Shown here: positions 1 to 11,400 of the stretch, piece by piece | Layout: the number at the start of each line of letters is the position of its first letter | How positions within the stretch are numbered: position 1 is the stretch's first letter | Source: Typhlomys cinereus | Lineage: Eukaryota > Chordata > Mammalia > Rodentia > Platacanthomyidae | Assembly: GCA_023101885.1 (NCBI GenBank) | Contig: JALPQD010000006.1 | Location: forward strand, 13,253,585-13,317,584 | DNA length: 64,000 bases | Reading direction: 5' to 3' | The notes under the pieces: model-generated | Told to the model about the DNA's origin: nothing | Database searches by the model: none | The model's input: only the letters and a program-made list of their open reading frames with translations | Position numbers and translations under genes: made by a program

Positions 1-561
1 GCACTGTAAGGATTCTCTGTGCATGTATGTTTTGCTCATCATTCTATCCTCAGCATATACTACAATCGTTAAGACCACTTTTGAAAGCCATAGTAAAATA
101 TATAGAGAGGCAAAGAAATATTAAATAGAGTATGCAATGGTATATTACTTCATGAATTAACTTTTTATTAAACTCAAACACCTTTAAAATGTTTTTTTTA
201 TTTTTTCTTGCTACTGAAATAGCAATTCCATTCTTTGCATTTATGCAGATGAGAATTACAGCACAGAATACCCATTTAGGCCTTGAACTCATGATTGGCC
301 TGCTTCTGTCTTCCATGGGTTGGAATTATAGGCATGTATACCATGTTCAGTGGTATTTTAAAATATAAAAATTGAACGATAAAAATAGTTAAAAGAAACA
401 TTTGGTGAATTCTTTTGTATTTTTTGCATGGGAAAGAACTTTCTGCTTCATATCTAGAAGAGACTAGTAGATTTGCTTATATTAAAAAAGCTTTAATAAA
501 GTAAAAAGGCAAAATGTAAAAATTTTGTTGCTCATACAGATAGTTACTATGACCTTGTAAT
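1..561. other. AT-rich DNA, no feature recognised
   Basis: Runs of A and T and scattered stops in all frames. The reading frame on the minus strand at 50-316 has no domain or codon pattern that I recognise. No repeat family was identified. Confidence 0.5.
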
Positions 562-1045
562 AATTAGTTTCAGCTGTCAATTGGCACTTTGAAGCAGAGC
601 CTTTAGAGCTAGTGACAAGGAATTATCTGCATAAGACAAGCCTGCAGGATATTGTCTTAATTGCATGACTGATGTAAAGAGATCTAGCACATAGCTGGTG
701 GGATCATTCCCTGAACATGTATGTTTATACAGACACACACACACACAGTTAGAGAGAGAGAGAGAAAGAGAGAAAGAGACACAGAGAGAGAGACAAATAG
801 AACAGAGCAATGGTTGACTTTTGGCAAACTAGCAAGGCATCATGCTACACTATCTTTGGCTTTTTGCTGATGTCATGAATAAGATGTGGCCAGTTCCCTT
901 GGCTCCTTCTGGTAACTCTCCTGCTACGACTTCTGCCATTATGAATTGTCACTTGGATCATGAACATGAATAAAATGCCCTTGTTCCACAGAATTTTTTG
1001 GGTCAGATATTATTAACAGCAACAGAATGTGAAACTGAGACACAC
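562..1045 (+). mobile_element. URR1-like non-autonomous hAT DNA transposon
   Basis: The order of words matches the ubiquitous rodent repeat URR1 as I remember it. A start like 'cagctgtcaattggcac' is followed by a middle 'ggatattgtcttaattgcatgactgat', then 'tcctgctacgacttctgccattatgaa', then a 3' end with 'atgaataaaatgcccttgtt' and 'aactgagacac'. The copy is heavily diverged, and its middle has expanded into a CA/GA microsatellite at 733-794. URR1 is a non-coding hAT-family element moved in trans. An A-tail is absent, as expected for a DNA transposon. Confidence 0.6.
733..794. repeat. (CA)n/(GA)n microsatellite inside URR1-like element
   Basis: A short CA run at 733-747 is followed by an imperfect GA/GAAA tract to 794. 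It creates the antisense CVC/SLSLS-type reading frame at 577-810, which is therefore not a gene. Confidence 0.9.
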
Positions 1046-1059
1046 TCTTAAAAATAGCA

Positions 1060-1800
1060 AGAAATCAGTTAGGAAAAGACCAGAAACTAAGAGAAAGAGA
1101 AAGCAAAAGAAATGAACAGATAGCCTACAGAAAAAGAACATAACAGAAGATGTTTAGCATTGCTTAGAACAAGAAAAATGCAAATTAACATTACAGAGAG
1201 CTACCATGTTTGATGGATATAATTAGCACAAATACAAAACTCTAATGAAAACACTATTTTGCTTAAGCTTGGTAAAATGTAGCTTCCAGATATTGTAAAC
1301 AGGGTTGCTAAATGATTCAATCCCTGTAAAGATAACTTTCTCAATATTTAAGAAGTATGCATTCATGTAACCAATATTTTAACTTCTAAGAATTTACTTT
1401 GAAGAGAAACCTTCACATCTATGAAATGATTTATGTACAAGGTGGGTCACCAGAGCACTGCTTGAAATGATGGCAATTATTTATCAATGGGGAATGATGG
1501 AGTTAAGTGCAAATTTACATAATGGAATATTCAGCAATTCAGCAAAAAAAGATTAATGCACTGATATGGAAAGATCTCTAAAACACAATAGAGTATGCAA
1601 GATGAAGAAAATCATGAAGAATGCAATACTGAAAACAGTGTACAATTGGACCACTTTTTTATATGATAAGGTAAAAACACAGATCTGATTCTATGAAGTA
1701 AAATACCACTGGAAATTTATATAAGCAATTAGTTAATAGAAATGATTGCTGAGAACTGGGGGAGGTCTAAGTTGGAAGGAGAAACAGGCAAAGGATTATA
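1060..1800 (+). mobile_element. Old L1 (L1M type) 3' region
   Basis: The sequence follows the well-known end of old mammalian L1 elements. It has 'agaaaaatgcaaattaacatt', then 'gatttatgtacaaggtg', 'gcaattatttatcaatgggg', 'cataatggaatattcagc' and 'gcactgatatggaaagatctc'. These are the conserved C-terminal ORF2 and early 3' UTR landmarks. Indels and stops break any frame, so it is a dead fragment. It lies next to the B4 element that starts at about 1813. Confidence 0.75.
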
Positions 1801-1812
1801 ATATAATTATAA

Positions 1813-2163
1813 TATGTGTGTTGTGTGTACGTGTGTGTGCACATGAGTACATGCATGTGCATATGTGTGTACATGTCTCTGTGAGTACGCATGGGTGTGG
1901 AGGTCAGAGATTGACGTCAGGGTTCTTCTTAATCACTGTCCACTTTACTGTTTGAGACAGTTCTTAACGGTAAACCTGGGGTCCACTGATTCTGGTAGAC
2001 TGACTGTTCATTAAGTTTCAGGAGTTGTTACGTCTCCCCTTGTCCAATGCTGTAACTACAGGTGTGTATCATTTTACCCAGATTTTTACGTAGGTACTGG
2101 GGATCTGAACTCAGTTCCTCAGGCTTGACAGCATGCATTTTACTGATTGAGTAATCTTCCCAG
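1813..2163 (-). mobile_element. B4-type SINE, full length
   Basis: Read on the minus strand, it starts with a tRNA-like head (plus strand ends 'gattgagtaatcttcccaggcc'), then a B1-like middle, and ends in a CA-rich tail at 1813-1885. Diagnostic B4 phrases on the plus strand are 'ggtcagagattgacgtcag', 'ttgagacag', 'ctgtaactacaggtgtgtatca' and 'tttttacgtaggtactgggg'. B4 is a rodent SINE in which a tRNA/ID-type head is fused to a B1-type body and which is moved by L1 machinery. Confidence 0.85.
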
Positions 2164-3164
2164 GCCAAGATTTGAATTTTGAAATATGGAAACAAATATT
2201 GCCTATTAGACTAAACAAATTTAGAAACTATTTTAAGAACTATCTCATATGAAGTGAAATGAAAATGGCACAGTGAGGATGAATGGTTCCTTATTTCCAC
2301 AGATTTACTCTCATTATTAGCCACTTGGTAGACAAACATTTGGGCAAATCTAACAAAATTGCATTTAACCTCCTTAGACCACACAATATTTCAAGATTTT
2401 CACGTTCTAGCTCTGCAGTGTTCTTAGTATGTTATTAAACAGATGTCCTTTTCTAAGTCCTACAGAGTTACCAGTAAGATGTGAAAAGACATTAAAATGT
2501 TGAACTGTGAACTAAATGGTGTGAATCCTCTTGTGAAGAACAAGGCTATTTTCCAGATGTTCTACTCTCTGTATGTAGAATGGAAAAGAAAAGATGTCTA
2601 TTTTTACTACATGAGAAGCAAGTGTTTTTCTTGAAGAGTTCAAATGTATATGATTATTAAAAGCAAGTGTGTCTTCATTAAATATATAGTAATTACCAGC
2701 TTCTAAGGTGCTCAGGTGGTGACTTCACTATGTATAAGATTATTAACATGGTCAGGAAATAACAGACTGAAGGTGCATATCAAGTCCTTGGATTTCTCTA
2801 AAGGAGAAATCCACTTAAATAGCAGATTACAATTAATAACCACATAGCATCAGCCTAAATTTTGTAATATAACCCATGAGTTTCTATGCTGGTTAAAAGC
2901 TATAGTATCATCTATAAAACTCTGTCCACAAAAGTTTCCTCATATCACAGTCAGAATGCTATTTGAAATGGCTTAAACATCAGAAGAGAGCAGAGGGTGA
3001 GTTCCTATAAAAGTATTTTACCATTTCCTTTGTCTTATTAAAAACAAACAGACAAACAGACAGACAGACAGAAGAGTAGATTACCATTCTGTCAAAGAAT
3101 TTCTTTCTCTAGGTTATCTTGGGCAATGATTTTAAACCATGCAAATAGGTAGGGAGGAAGTACA
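2164..3164. other. Unassigned DNA
   Basis: No repeat or gene was recognised except a short (ACAG)n run at 3046-3072. Composition is AT-rich with no CpG cluster. Confidence 0.4.
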
Positions 3165-3800
3165 TATTCATATATTCAGTCATTCATTTGTACTAAACAA
3201 ACCCCTGGTATGTTCTGTGTATTTTCCTAGCACTAATGATAAAGAAACAAAAGACACAGTCTTTGTTCTCAAGTATTTCAGTCCAGTGAGGAAAAGCAAA
3301 AGTAAATATCCAGCTAATTAGAACATAGAGTGATAAGCTTTATGATCATAAAAAGTTGGGGGGAGAACAGAGGTGTGGGGCCCTGATTATTTTTTTTAAA
3401 CTTAATTTTTTTTTATTTTTAAAGTGTTTATTTTTGTTAGAGATCCTGATTTTTAAGAAACGTGGCTAGTGACTGAATAGAAAGTTTTGAAGAGATGGTA
3501 GTACCTTAGCTGAAATTTGAAAGATAGAAGAAGTTAAGAAGAAAAGGGTAAAGAAGATGGAGAGGGTCATCAGGCAAGGTAAAAAACATGAACTAAAAAA
3601 TGTCCAGGTAAGGCAGAGTGTGACCCAGCGAATAAGCTTCATGTATTTCCAAATAGAACCTGATATCCCAGACTCAGTATGGGATGGTAGCACTGCTTTT
3701 GAAAAGGTGTTGAGGGGAAACTAAGGCTTGAATGAAGAGAAAGAGGTGGGCAGAGTGCAGGGAGAATGTTCCAGGCACAAAACTGCACTTACAGTATACG
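3165..3800 (-). mobile_element. L2 LINE, 3' end and distal ORF2
   Basis: The plus strand shows the reverse of the L2 tail. It begins 'cattcatttgtactaaac', then 'ttcctagcactaatgataaagaaacaaaag' and 'ctcaagtatttcagtccagtgagg'. Further on it gives the reverse of the L2 coding end, including 'gctgaaatttgaaag' and 'agggagaatgttccaggcac'. This is an ancient, highly diverged copy shared by most placental mammals. A T-rich stretch at about 3385-3440 interrupts it. Confidence 0.6.
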
Positions 3801-5560
3801 TACACCTATTGCAAGGGATGGTTAAGGAGCTAGGGGCACTGGCTCCTGCTAGTCAGAGATGAGCAGAACTTCTCCACACATGATTCCCCTGATTATTATC
3901 TAATCTCTTTTGTTGTCTCTGGATCCATGGCTCTTTCCCATCAATGAATTCATTCAGTTCCTGTAATCAACTCTGATTAGTGTTGTTTAACATCAGTCTT
4001 TTATACTTTTTTTTTTAAAGAAAGATACCAATCAGTTACTGCACACCCCTGCTTGTTAAAAGCAGCACCTCTCCTGCTGACTTACCATTCTCTTAATCAA
4101 AAGGGCAGGAGGAAGCGGTTGGGATTCATTTTTCTCTTTTTTTCTTTCAAAGTACACAAATGTCAACTTCCTCAAGGATGTTTGGCATAGCTGAGTTCAG
4201 TCATATAACATACGAACTTGGCTTGATCAAAAGTTTGCAGGCTGCCCACTGCTGAAATGGAGGGAGCAAAGGAAACCACAGGCTTCCCTGAAGTGTGAAT
4301 GAGGGCACAGGCCACAGTTACACGTGTATTTACACTGAAGACATGCTGAGTTGCTAAACAAAGGAGTTTAGGAAATGTGATTCTATCACCACACTTCTCT
4401 GTCTTCGCCTTTGAACTCCAGGAGTGGCAGTGACTCCTTGGTAGGTTTTTGTTGTACCCAGTCAAGCAGTTACCTTGAAGAGTTTTATAGCAACTTTCAG
4501 ACATGGTCTTTCCTGCATGTGAACATTTTTACTGCTACCACCTTATATTTAGTTAAAGTAACAATTCCCCTTCCTCTCTCTGCATTTATGTGTTTTTACC
4601 TTCAATAGGCAATAAGTTTGTTCATTCTCCCATCCATCCATCCGTCCGCCCATCCATCCATTTATTCACTACCTTTATTTTTAAGAAGTCAGATCCTATC
4701 ATGTGGCAAAGAATTAGGAAAAGTTTTCTTGATTTCCCTAGAAAATACTTCTAAGAACCTGATCCAGAAAGCAAATTTTATGAAGAGTTGTTCATAGATA
4801 GAACTATAACTCGGATTGGTTTGTGAAATAGGAAGTGGTTTGTAAATAAAACGTGGATATATATAAACTGAACACTAGCCCACTAAGCACAAAAATCATT
4901 ATACATGATTATAGTTTGCAAAGGAGATATATGATGTTTGTTACACAGAGATAGTATGATTTAAGAACAACCTTTTGTGTAACCTCCTCATTATTTGAAT
5001 GTTAAAGCTGAAGTTTCAAGAAGGTAGTTACAGTGTAAGTCTCTGAAGTCCAGCCATCCTCACAAATCAGGTTCCACATTTCTAGTGTGGGGACTCTGAT
5101 TTAATGTGATAAGTGTTTCTCTGGCAGAGATTTTAGGTGTGACTGAGAAATAGTAACTCCTAAAGTTACCAATATGGGAGAGACAAAGAGAAATGTGGGG
5201 TACTTCATGGAATATTGGTCTAGAAAATGGCTCTAGTTTCTTTTGAGGACCTCTGAATTCTAGAGAGGATACAATTTATAGAGTTATTTTGGCATGAAAT
5301 TCAGTAGTATATTGTCTTTCTTGCAATCTCAGAAATACATCCCAGAGCAGCAGTTACCAGACTTTCCCCTCTCCTGCCAAGGACCTGCCATGGAGGCGTC
5401 TTTTCTATAGTTCTGAGGTAGACACAGGATTGTATGTAGTTCAATCCTGGGCAAAGGCGACTTTGATGAATTTTAGGAAAGGGACATTTGGGAAACACTT
5501 TTCTAGACAATCCTTGGCCACACCAGCTCAAACATTCTAATTAGTCATCTCATGTTTCTG
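3801..5560. other. Unassigned DNA with a (CCAT)n tract
   Basis: A CCAT-type simple repeat lies at 4630-4663. The minus-strand frame at 4172-4504 (110 codons) has no recognisable domain, no clear splice signals and no codon bias that I can detect. No transposon was confidently assigned. Confidence 0.4.
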
Positions 5561-5564
5561 CTGC

Positions 5565-5850
5565 CCTTTTTTTTTTTTTTAAAACCTTTTTATCTTTGAG
5601 AGTTTCATAGGTAAATACAATGAATTCAAGTCTTTTTACCCTACATTATCCATTCTGTCCTCCCTCTTCCTTTTGAAAATCTTCTTCCCAGTCAGTTTTC
5701 TTCCTATTTTTATGTGTTTTGTGTGTGACTCTCTGAGTCTCCTTAGACAGGTCTCTGTATTGACATGTGCCTGAGCACTTGCTGAAGAATGGACAATATC
5801 AGTGAGTATCCTGCTAGTGAATGTAGCCCCTCTTCCTATAGCCGGCATTA
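5565..5850 (-). mobile_element. Rodent-type L1 3' UTR fragment
   Basis: The plus strand begins with a T-run and continues 'gagtttcataggtaaatacaatgaatt', then a pyrimidine-rich stretch to about 5720. That is the reverse complement of the end of rodent L1 (A-tail, then a purine-rich 3' UTR). The match is by phrase order only and the copy is diverged. Confidence 0.5.
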
Positions 5851-7160
5851 CCTATCAACATTCTCTCAGTGAGGTGTGGTACGTCATAAAGTAGCCCATG
5901 AGGAAATGCCTCATAAATTCTTCCCTCTTGCATGATAAAGTGTTGACAAGCCAACTCTGTCCCTTTTGAGCTAGTGAAGAGTCTCAAAGCAAGCCAAGAA
6001 CCTTTAAAATAGTTTGATAAACATTTACTGAGTTTTAAGGGATTTAGTAATAGCAAAATGTCAAGCAAGGTTTATATTAGCTCATTCCCACAAAAGCATC
6101 AGCTTGTAATCAATCCCTAATTAAATGTTTTAAAGCATAGGCTGAGCCAACATTCTTTAACTGTAGAGAGGTTTTCACTTTCTATTTTTATTTCACTGTA
6201 TGTTGTCAATTGATAAGATTACTAATTTCTATAATGGAGGTGATTGGTTGAAAAAAATCAGTCTGCCTTTTTGAATCCCAGAGGTGATGAAGATGAAATC
6301 AATGCTAACACAAACCAAAATAAGCAGGTAAAGAACCCCATCCCTGTCCCTCGAAGTACAGTATCTGCCTCTTACCTTCTTAGAAGGCAGAGTTAAATCC
6401 TTTATTTACATCATCCCACCTTCTGGCAAATTGTTCTACTTTCTGAGACAAAACTCATTCAGAAATACTAACATGAACTCAATTTGGGTGTCTTTTGGTT
6501 AACATTTCTATGAAGTAGGTATCAAACTGGCCAAAACCAATATATATATATTGCTTCTTTTGAAATAATTTCACAATTTTGAAAAAGATTTAATTTTGAA
6601 GAAAAGAATGGCCCATTTTTCACTTATGCATGAGGGAGGGGAAATGCTTATAAAAAGTACCTTTTAATTGTGATTGTACTGCAGCTATATAAAGAATTGG
6701 GCAATTAATCCCTACTAACAAATTAAACTGGTAAAGGAATATAGATTAAAAACACAAATCTGCTCTAGTTTTTTTTTTTTTTTTGCTTTTTTATAAAAGA
6801 ATTAATCTTAAATTCAGTTTATATTCAGTAGTATGTTTTTACTCTGGGACAAAATTATCTTATTCTTACAATATACCTTGCATTGTGAATTAGGAAAGTT
6901 AACAAAGGGCATAGTAGGGGAAAATGGCTGCAGGTAAAATAAGCACCTCAGTATACTATTTTCCTCAGAAGCTTGAAGCAGGATGATGCTTTCTACTGGT
7001 GTAGAATATGCCTCAAGTGGGGTGGAGACTAAATTGTAGTGAGTGATATGGTCTAGAGTAGGAATATGCTTTAAAGGGCAACATCCACAGAGTCAGGAGC
7101 TGAATACAGCAAAACAGTGTCTGGAGATAGGAAAGACTCATTTTTGTGTGTTTTTTTTTA
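5851..7160. other. Unassigned AT-rich DNA
   Basis: There is no gene or confident repeat. Short poly-T runs occur near 6770-6785 and a short TA run near 6540. Confidence 0.4.
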
Positions 7161-7161
7161 A

Positions 7162-7175
7162 GTCTATCTATCTAC

Positions 7176-7232
<57 letters not shown>
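7162..7232. repeat. (CTAT)n microsatellite
   Basis: About 17 nearly perfect CTAT units directly abut the tail side of the B3-like SINE at 7243-7436. The position suggests that it grew from that SINE's 3' tail. It creates the IYLSIYLS reading frame at 7043-7243. Confidence 0.95.
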
Positions 7233-7242
7233 CCTCTATATA

Positions 7243-7436
7243 ACTATTTGTGTATGTATATATGTATATGGGTGTGTGTATAGCAATGAATATACACTTT
7301 GTGTGTGTAGAGGTTCAAGAGTAACTTTCAGGAATCTGTTTTCTCCTTATGATCTCAGAGGATTGAACTCAGGCCATTGGGCTTACACAGCAAATGTTTT
7401 TAGCAATTCAGTCATCTAGCTTGCTTGCGATATGAA
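7243..7436 (-). mobile_element. B3-like SINE
   Basis: Read in reverse, it has a tRNA-like head (plus strand end 'agcaattcagtcatctagctt'), then a body with plus-strand phrases 'gtagaggttcaagagtaactttcagg', 'tctgttttctccttatgat' and 'gaggattgaactcaggcc'. These match the reverse complement of the rodent B3/B2 group. It ends in TG-rich and CTAT repeats. The divergence suggests an old copy. Confidence 0.7.
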
Positions 7437-10400
7437 CTCTTGATGCACAATTGAAAGATTATAGAGTCGGGTGAGGATATTTTCTTAAGCATGTTTGGCT
7501 TAATTTAAGGGAGAGGATATTTTTAAGCCTGTCTCCACTAGCCATAAAAATATTGGTTGTCGACATTTGACATGTTTCTTTAATTATTCAGAGGTAAGAT
7601 TCATTCTTCCAAGTTGGATGGGAACTAACAAGCTGCCCAGGGCCATCAGGACTCCAGTGATAATGCTATAGCAATGACAGCAGTAGCAAGAGACTTTGAC
7701 CTGTAATTCTTGCCCATGAAAGAACCATGCACTGTTTCCTCCCATCTCTAAGCAAACAAATACAAAAATATGTCAACAAGTACATACTTATGTATATCTA
7801 CAGCTCCCTCATCCAGACCTACGGAGAAGTGTAAAATTTCCCAACGATTTAATGTATGTATTCTCTATCAGGGTGAGGATCATCACTCACAAGCGGCTAA
7901 GAAGAAGCATCAATATGCAGGCCTTAACCCTGGTTTATGGACAGAAAGCTGTCATTCCATGGTAGGCCCATGGGTTTCTCATTCACACCATTGCTCAATT
8001 TTCTCCATGCTCATCCTGTAAATGATGCCACTCTGCAGTGTGCAGACAGACAGGTTCGGCAGGCTGAGTTATCAAATTTCAATTCCATATTGGAACTGCT
8101 GCACAAAATTAGGCAAAGTTTGTTCTTGGGAATAAGAGTCGGGGAGACAGATTTGGGAGATAGATTTTGGTATTTTGGAAGCAGTTTCCATACAAGAAAC
8201 TCAGGATGAAAATTCATGGATGTTTGTCCATATCCAAAATGTGGGACAGTCTACAAATGAATCCTATGGTCTACTTGTAACTATGTATTTTGCTATGTCC
8301 ACAGAAGATAAGAGAAAATGCATAGTCCAATGTAAAAAGTGTTCTAAGAAAGCAAATAGAGAAAGACACTCATTATAACTGCCAGAAAAATAAAATGGTT
8401 ACCTGCTATAAGACAGGAATAAAACAAAACATATATACAAGCTAGTCAACTGAATATGAATATGAAAACAATGTATCAGCCTTCAAACAATGTGAGACCT
8501 ATTAAAGGAAAATCAACTGAATACAAGTAGACAATGACGGGAAAAGATCATTAAAAATATGAATGATCGCTATTTCTCATAGCAATATCCAGAATATTCT
8601 TGGGTTGTCTGAGACCATCGACAGGATGATGACAGAGTCTGAAGTGGTTTGGATATCCTTGCTCCAATATATTCTCTTCAGAAGTTTTCTTTTGCTACTG
8701 ATCTAGTTGAAGTGAAGAAGGAAGGTGAAAGTTAGAATGAGTACTTCTCCAGAATCCTCACTGTGTGAAATAGCCTCTGTGATATGTGAGATTGCTTAGA
8801 GAGTTCAGCATATGAAAAAATTATTACTGAAACTCTGGAAGAATATCTGTGTCCCTTGAGTTTATGCTCAAAGTTGTCAAACTTCAAGAACTATTTACAA
8901 ACATGATGTACTTCCCTATTGGTTGGAGAGCTGAGGGAATCAGGCTCAACTCATAGCTTAGTTTTGCTCTAGAAGGATCAATATGCTACACCAAGATCTC
9001 ATCAAAAGGCAGAAAGGACAGGCATTCTTAGATAGGACTAAGATTAAGGCAGGAAAGGAAGACAGATGGAAAGTGCTATTGGTGTTTCCTGAAAGCTCTA
9101 ATTTTTTAAATCTCCTTGATCTTCATTGTATTTGATTTTTGATTGCTTTACATATGAATTATTTTCATTCCAAATCTCTGAGTAGTTTCAACCTTCCCAG
9201 TCTACCCTTTGTATTACAATCAACTTCTAAAATACAGCTTTTCCTTTGTCTGTGTTTTAAAAATGTTTAGGTGTTTCAATGCTTATTGTGGTCTAACCTA
9301 TGACAGCCATTGTTCTCATTACACATGGAGAGTAACTTCTGAGCCCCACATGATGTTATAAATTCATGCTCCAATAATCAACACCATGGATCTCACTTTC
9401 AATATCCCTGCTTCTCCTAAACATCAGTTTCATCTGCGCTGTTAGAATTTTCATTCTATCTTCTTCGTGATCATGCCTTCCCAAGTCACACATTGAATTC
9501 TACTGTTGCTTCTCTCCAAAAAGCCTTGTTATTTTCTTCAAGTCCATCTTTTATATCTATGTATAAAGTTGTCACCCTTCAAACCATACATACACCCTCC
9601 CTCCCCCCGAGCACATGTTGCAGGCTACCATTATCAGAATTTTTAAAACACTCATTATCATTCTTTCTTGCTTTCTGGGTATAAAATGTACCCTAATGAT
9701 TTCCATCTCAATAGTTTCAGGAATGAATTAGGAATCTCAATCCTAGAACTATAAAAACTCTACCATCCTTAGGGTAATATGTGAGATTGCTTAGAGATTG
9801 GGATTGAGTCTTTCCTAACCAGTTTGTTTCCTATTGTGATAACTTCTAATTAAGTTCAGCAACATAATTTTTTTCTCTAAACTTAAAATTAACCACTTTG
9901 TCAGTTTTTAATAAGTCTAGAAACAGTGCTATGAAAGGAGTATAGTATGCATGTCAAAATGTAGTTGCCAATGGCTTTTCTGGTAACCATGTTACATTTT
10001 TCTTTCTTTCACATGTGCCATTTGGTATTAGACACACTTCTACATGAATACTGAGTTTGTCTATTTAAACTTGACATTATTAAAGTTTCAAATGTTTTGA
10101 GCAGCAACTTATGGATTGAGCATATGCAGGGAACCTGAAGTCAGGTTCAGGTCATAGGATTTCCAAAGTTCATCAGAAAATTAAGGCAAACTAATCGTCC
10201 GTCTGCCAACGTGCTTCAATACCGCTTCTTAACAATGTGATTAATATCCCTGCTACCCATTCACCACTGATATATTTTTCTCAAAATGTAATATATAAAG
10301 AGATATGTAAATAACATGACGTAACAATCAGAGACAAGACATCAGATTAAAATGCAAATAAGTAATGAATCACAGTATGATGATTCAAATTCTTAATGTG

Positions 10401-10644
10401 AAAGAAACTAGCAGAGTAACATGGAATATGGTCTCCTGAAGGAAAAGATGAAACAGTTAGGACTACTATTTTAGCTTGACATTGCAATTGATGGTTTTAT
10501 ATCAGGTCAGAAGACAAAAATAATGAAGTGCTTAGACTGCAAGGACTGAAACTAAGAAGAGTGAACAGCATGGCCAAGGTAGATAATGGGATCAGACTTC
10601 AGTACATTAAGCAGTCTAGGATTTAAGTCAAGACGCTGGAAATG
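7437..10644. other. Unassigned DNA
   Basis: About 3.2 kb without a gene or a repeat that I can name. The two overlapping short frames at 7770-8209 have no recognisable domain. This is a candidate for unique sequence between repeats. Confidence 0.4.
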
Positions 10645-10830
10645 GAAAGGTATTCATTCATTCATTTGTTCTACATTTCTTTATTGAACTAGAAATATAA
10701 TTAACTGATCAGGAGATCTGGATTGAATCATCCTAACATCTTACAGTTTAGAGGGAAAACAGGCATGAAGGTCTTAAGCAATCAGATGTTTGAAGATAGA
10801 GTAAGTAGGTAATAGGAGAGAGCCCTCAAA
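10645..10830 (-). mobile_element. L2 LINE 3' end
   Basis: The plus strand starts 'tattcattcattcatttgttc' and continues 'ctttattgaactagaaatat', with 'catcttacagtttagaggg' and 'aagtaggtaataggagag' further on. This is the reverse of the L2 3' end with its ATTC-type tail. Highly diverged. Confidence 0.5.
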
Positions 10831-11149
10831 TGGAGTGATTTTTATTTCAGTACTGGAAACCTCCTTAGAGTTAAATCAATTCTAGGCCTACCTCAGCCAA
10901 AATGGATTGTTTCCATGTTCTCTGGTTAGGATCATCTTGAGATTACCATGTAGGTGAAGCTCAAGTCCTTCACCACTAGACTAAGCAAGAATTCCTAGGT
11001 GATGAGTTAGTGTGCATGTGTATTCATTTGTAAATATGGGTATTTCTTTCTAATAGATATGAAGAATGATCCTGTAACACAGAAATAAGGGATCATGAGG
11101 AGAATGAATATGGTGATGCTGACAACAGTAGCCAAAATTTATTGTGAAG

Positions 11150-11400
11150 CTAAAATTTATTCTGTACCAAGTGTTATCTACAATAGTCAACAATTATTAG
11201 GTCATTTATTCATCACAGTAATTTTATGATGAAAATAAATTTCTAATTACCATCCTCCTCCCACTTATCATCCTCCTGGATTGATGATGCAGAAATCATG
11301 GCACCAAGAATCAAAAGTCTTCCTAAGTTCACATAACTTCAAAATTGTAGAACCAACCCAGATTGCATTCTTATGTGCTATTCTTCCTAAATTCCAAAGG
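11150..11400 (-). mobile_element. MIR SINE
   Basis: The plus strand reads as the MIR reverse complement in order: 'aaaatttattctgtaccaagtg', then 'ggtcatttattcatcacagtaattttatgatg', 'gatgatgcagaaatcatggcacc' and 'cctaagttcacataacttcaaaat'. It covers most of the element, including the core. Ancient copy. Confidence 0.7.

Noticed and set aside
4630..4663. CCAT-rich direct repeats, considered as a CRISPR-like or satellite array
   Set aside because: A simple 4-nt microsatellite with no spacers. The window is mammalian.
7043..7243. Plus-strand frame ending in repeated IYLS
   Set aside because: Translation of the (CTAT)n microsatellite.
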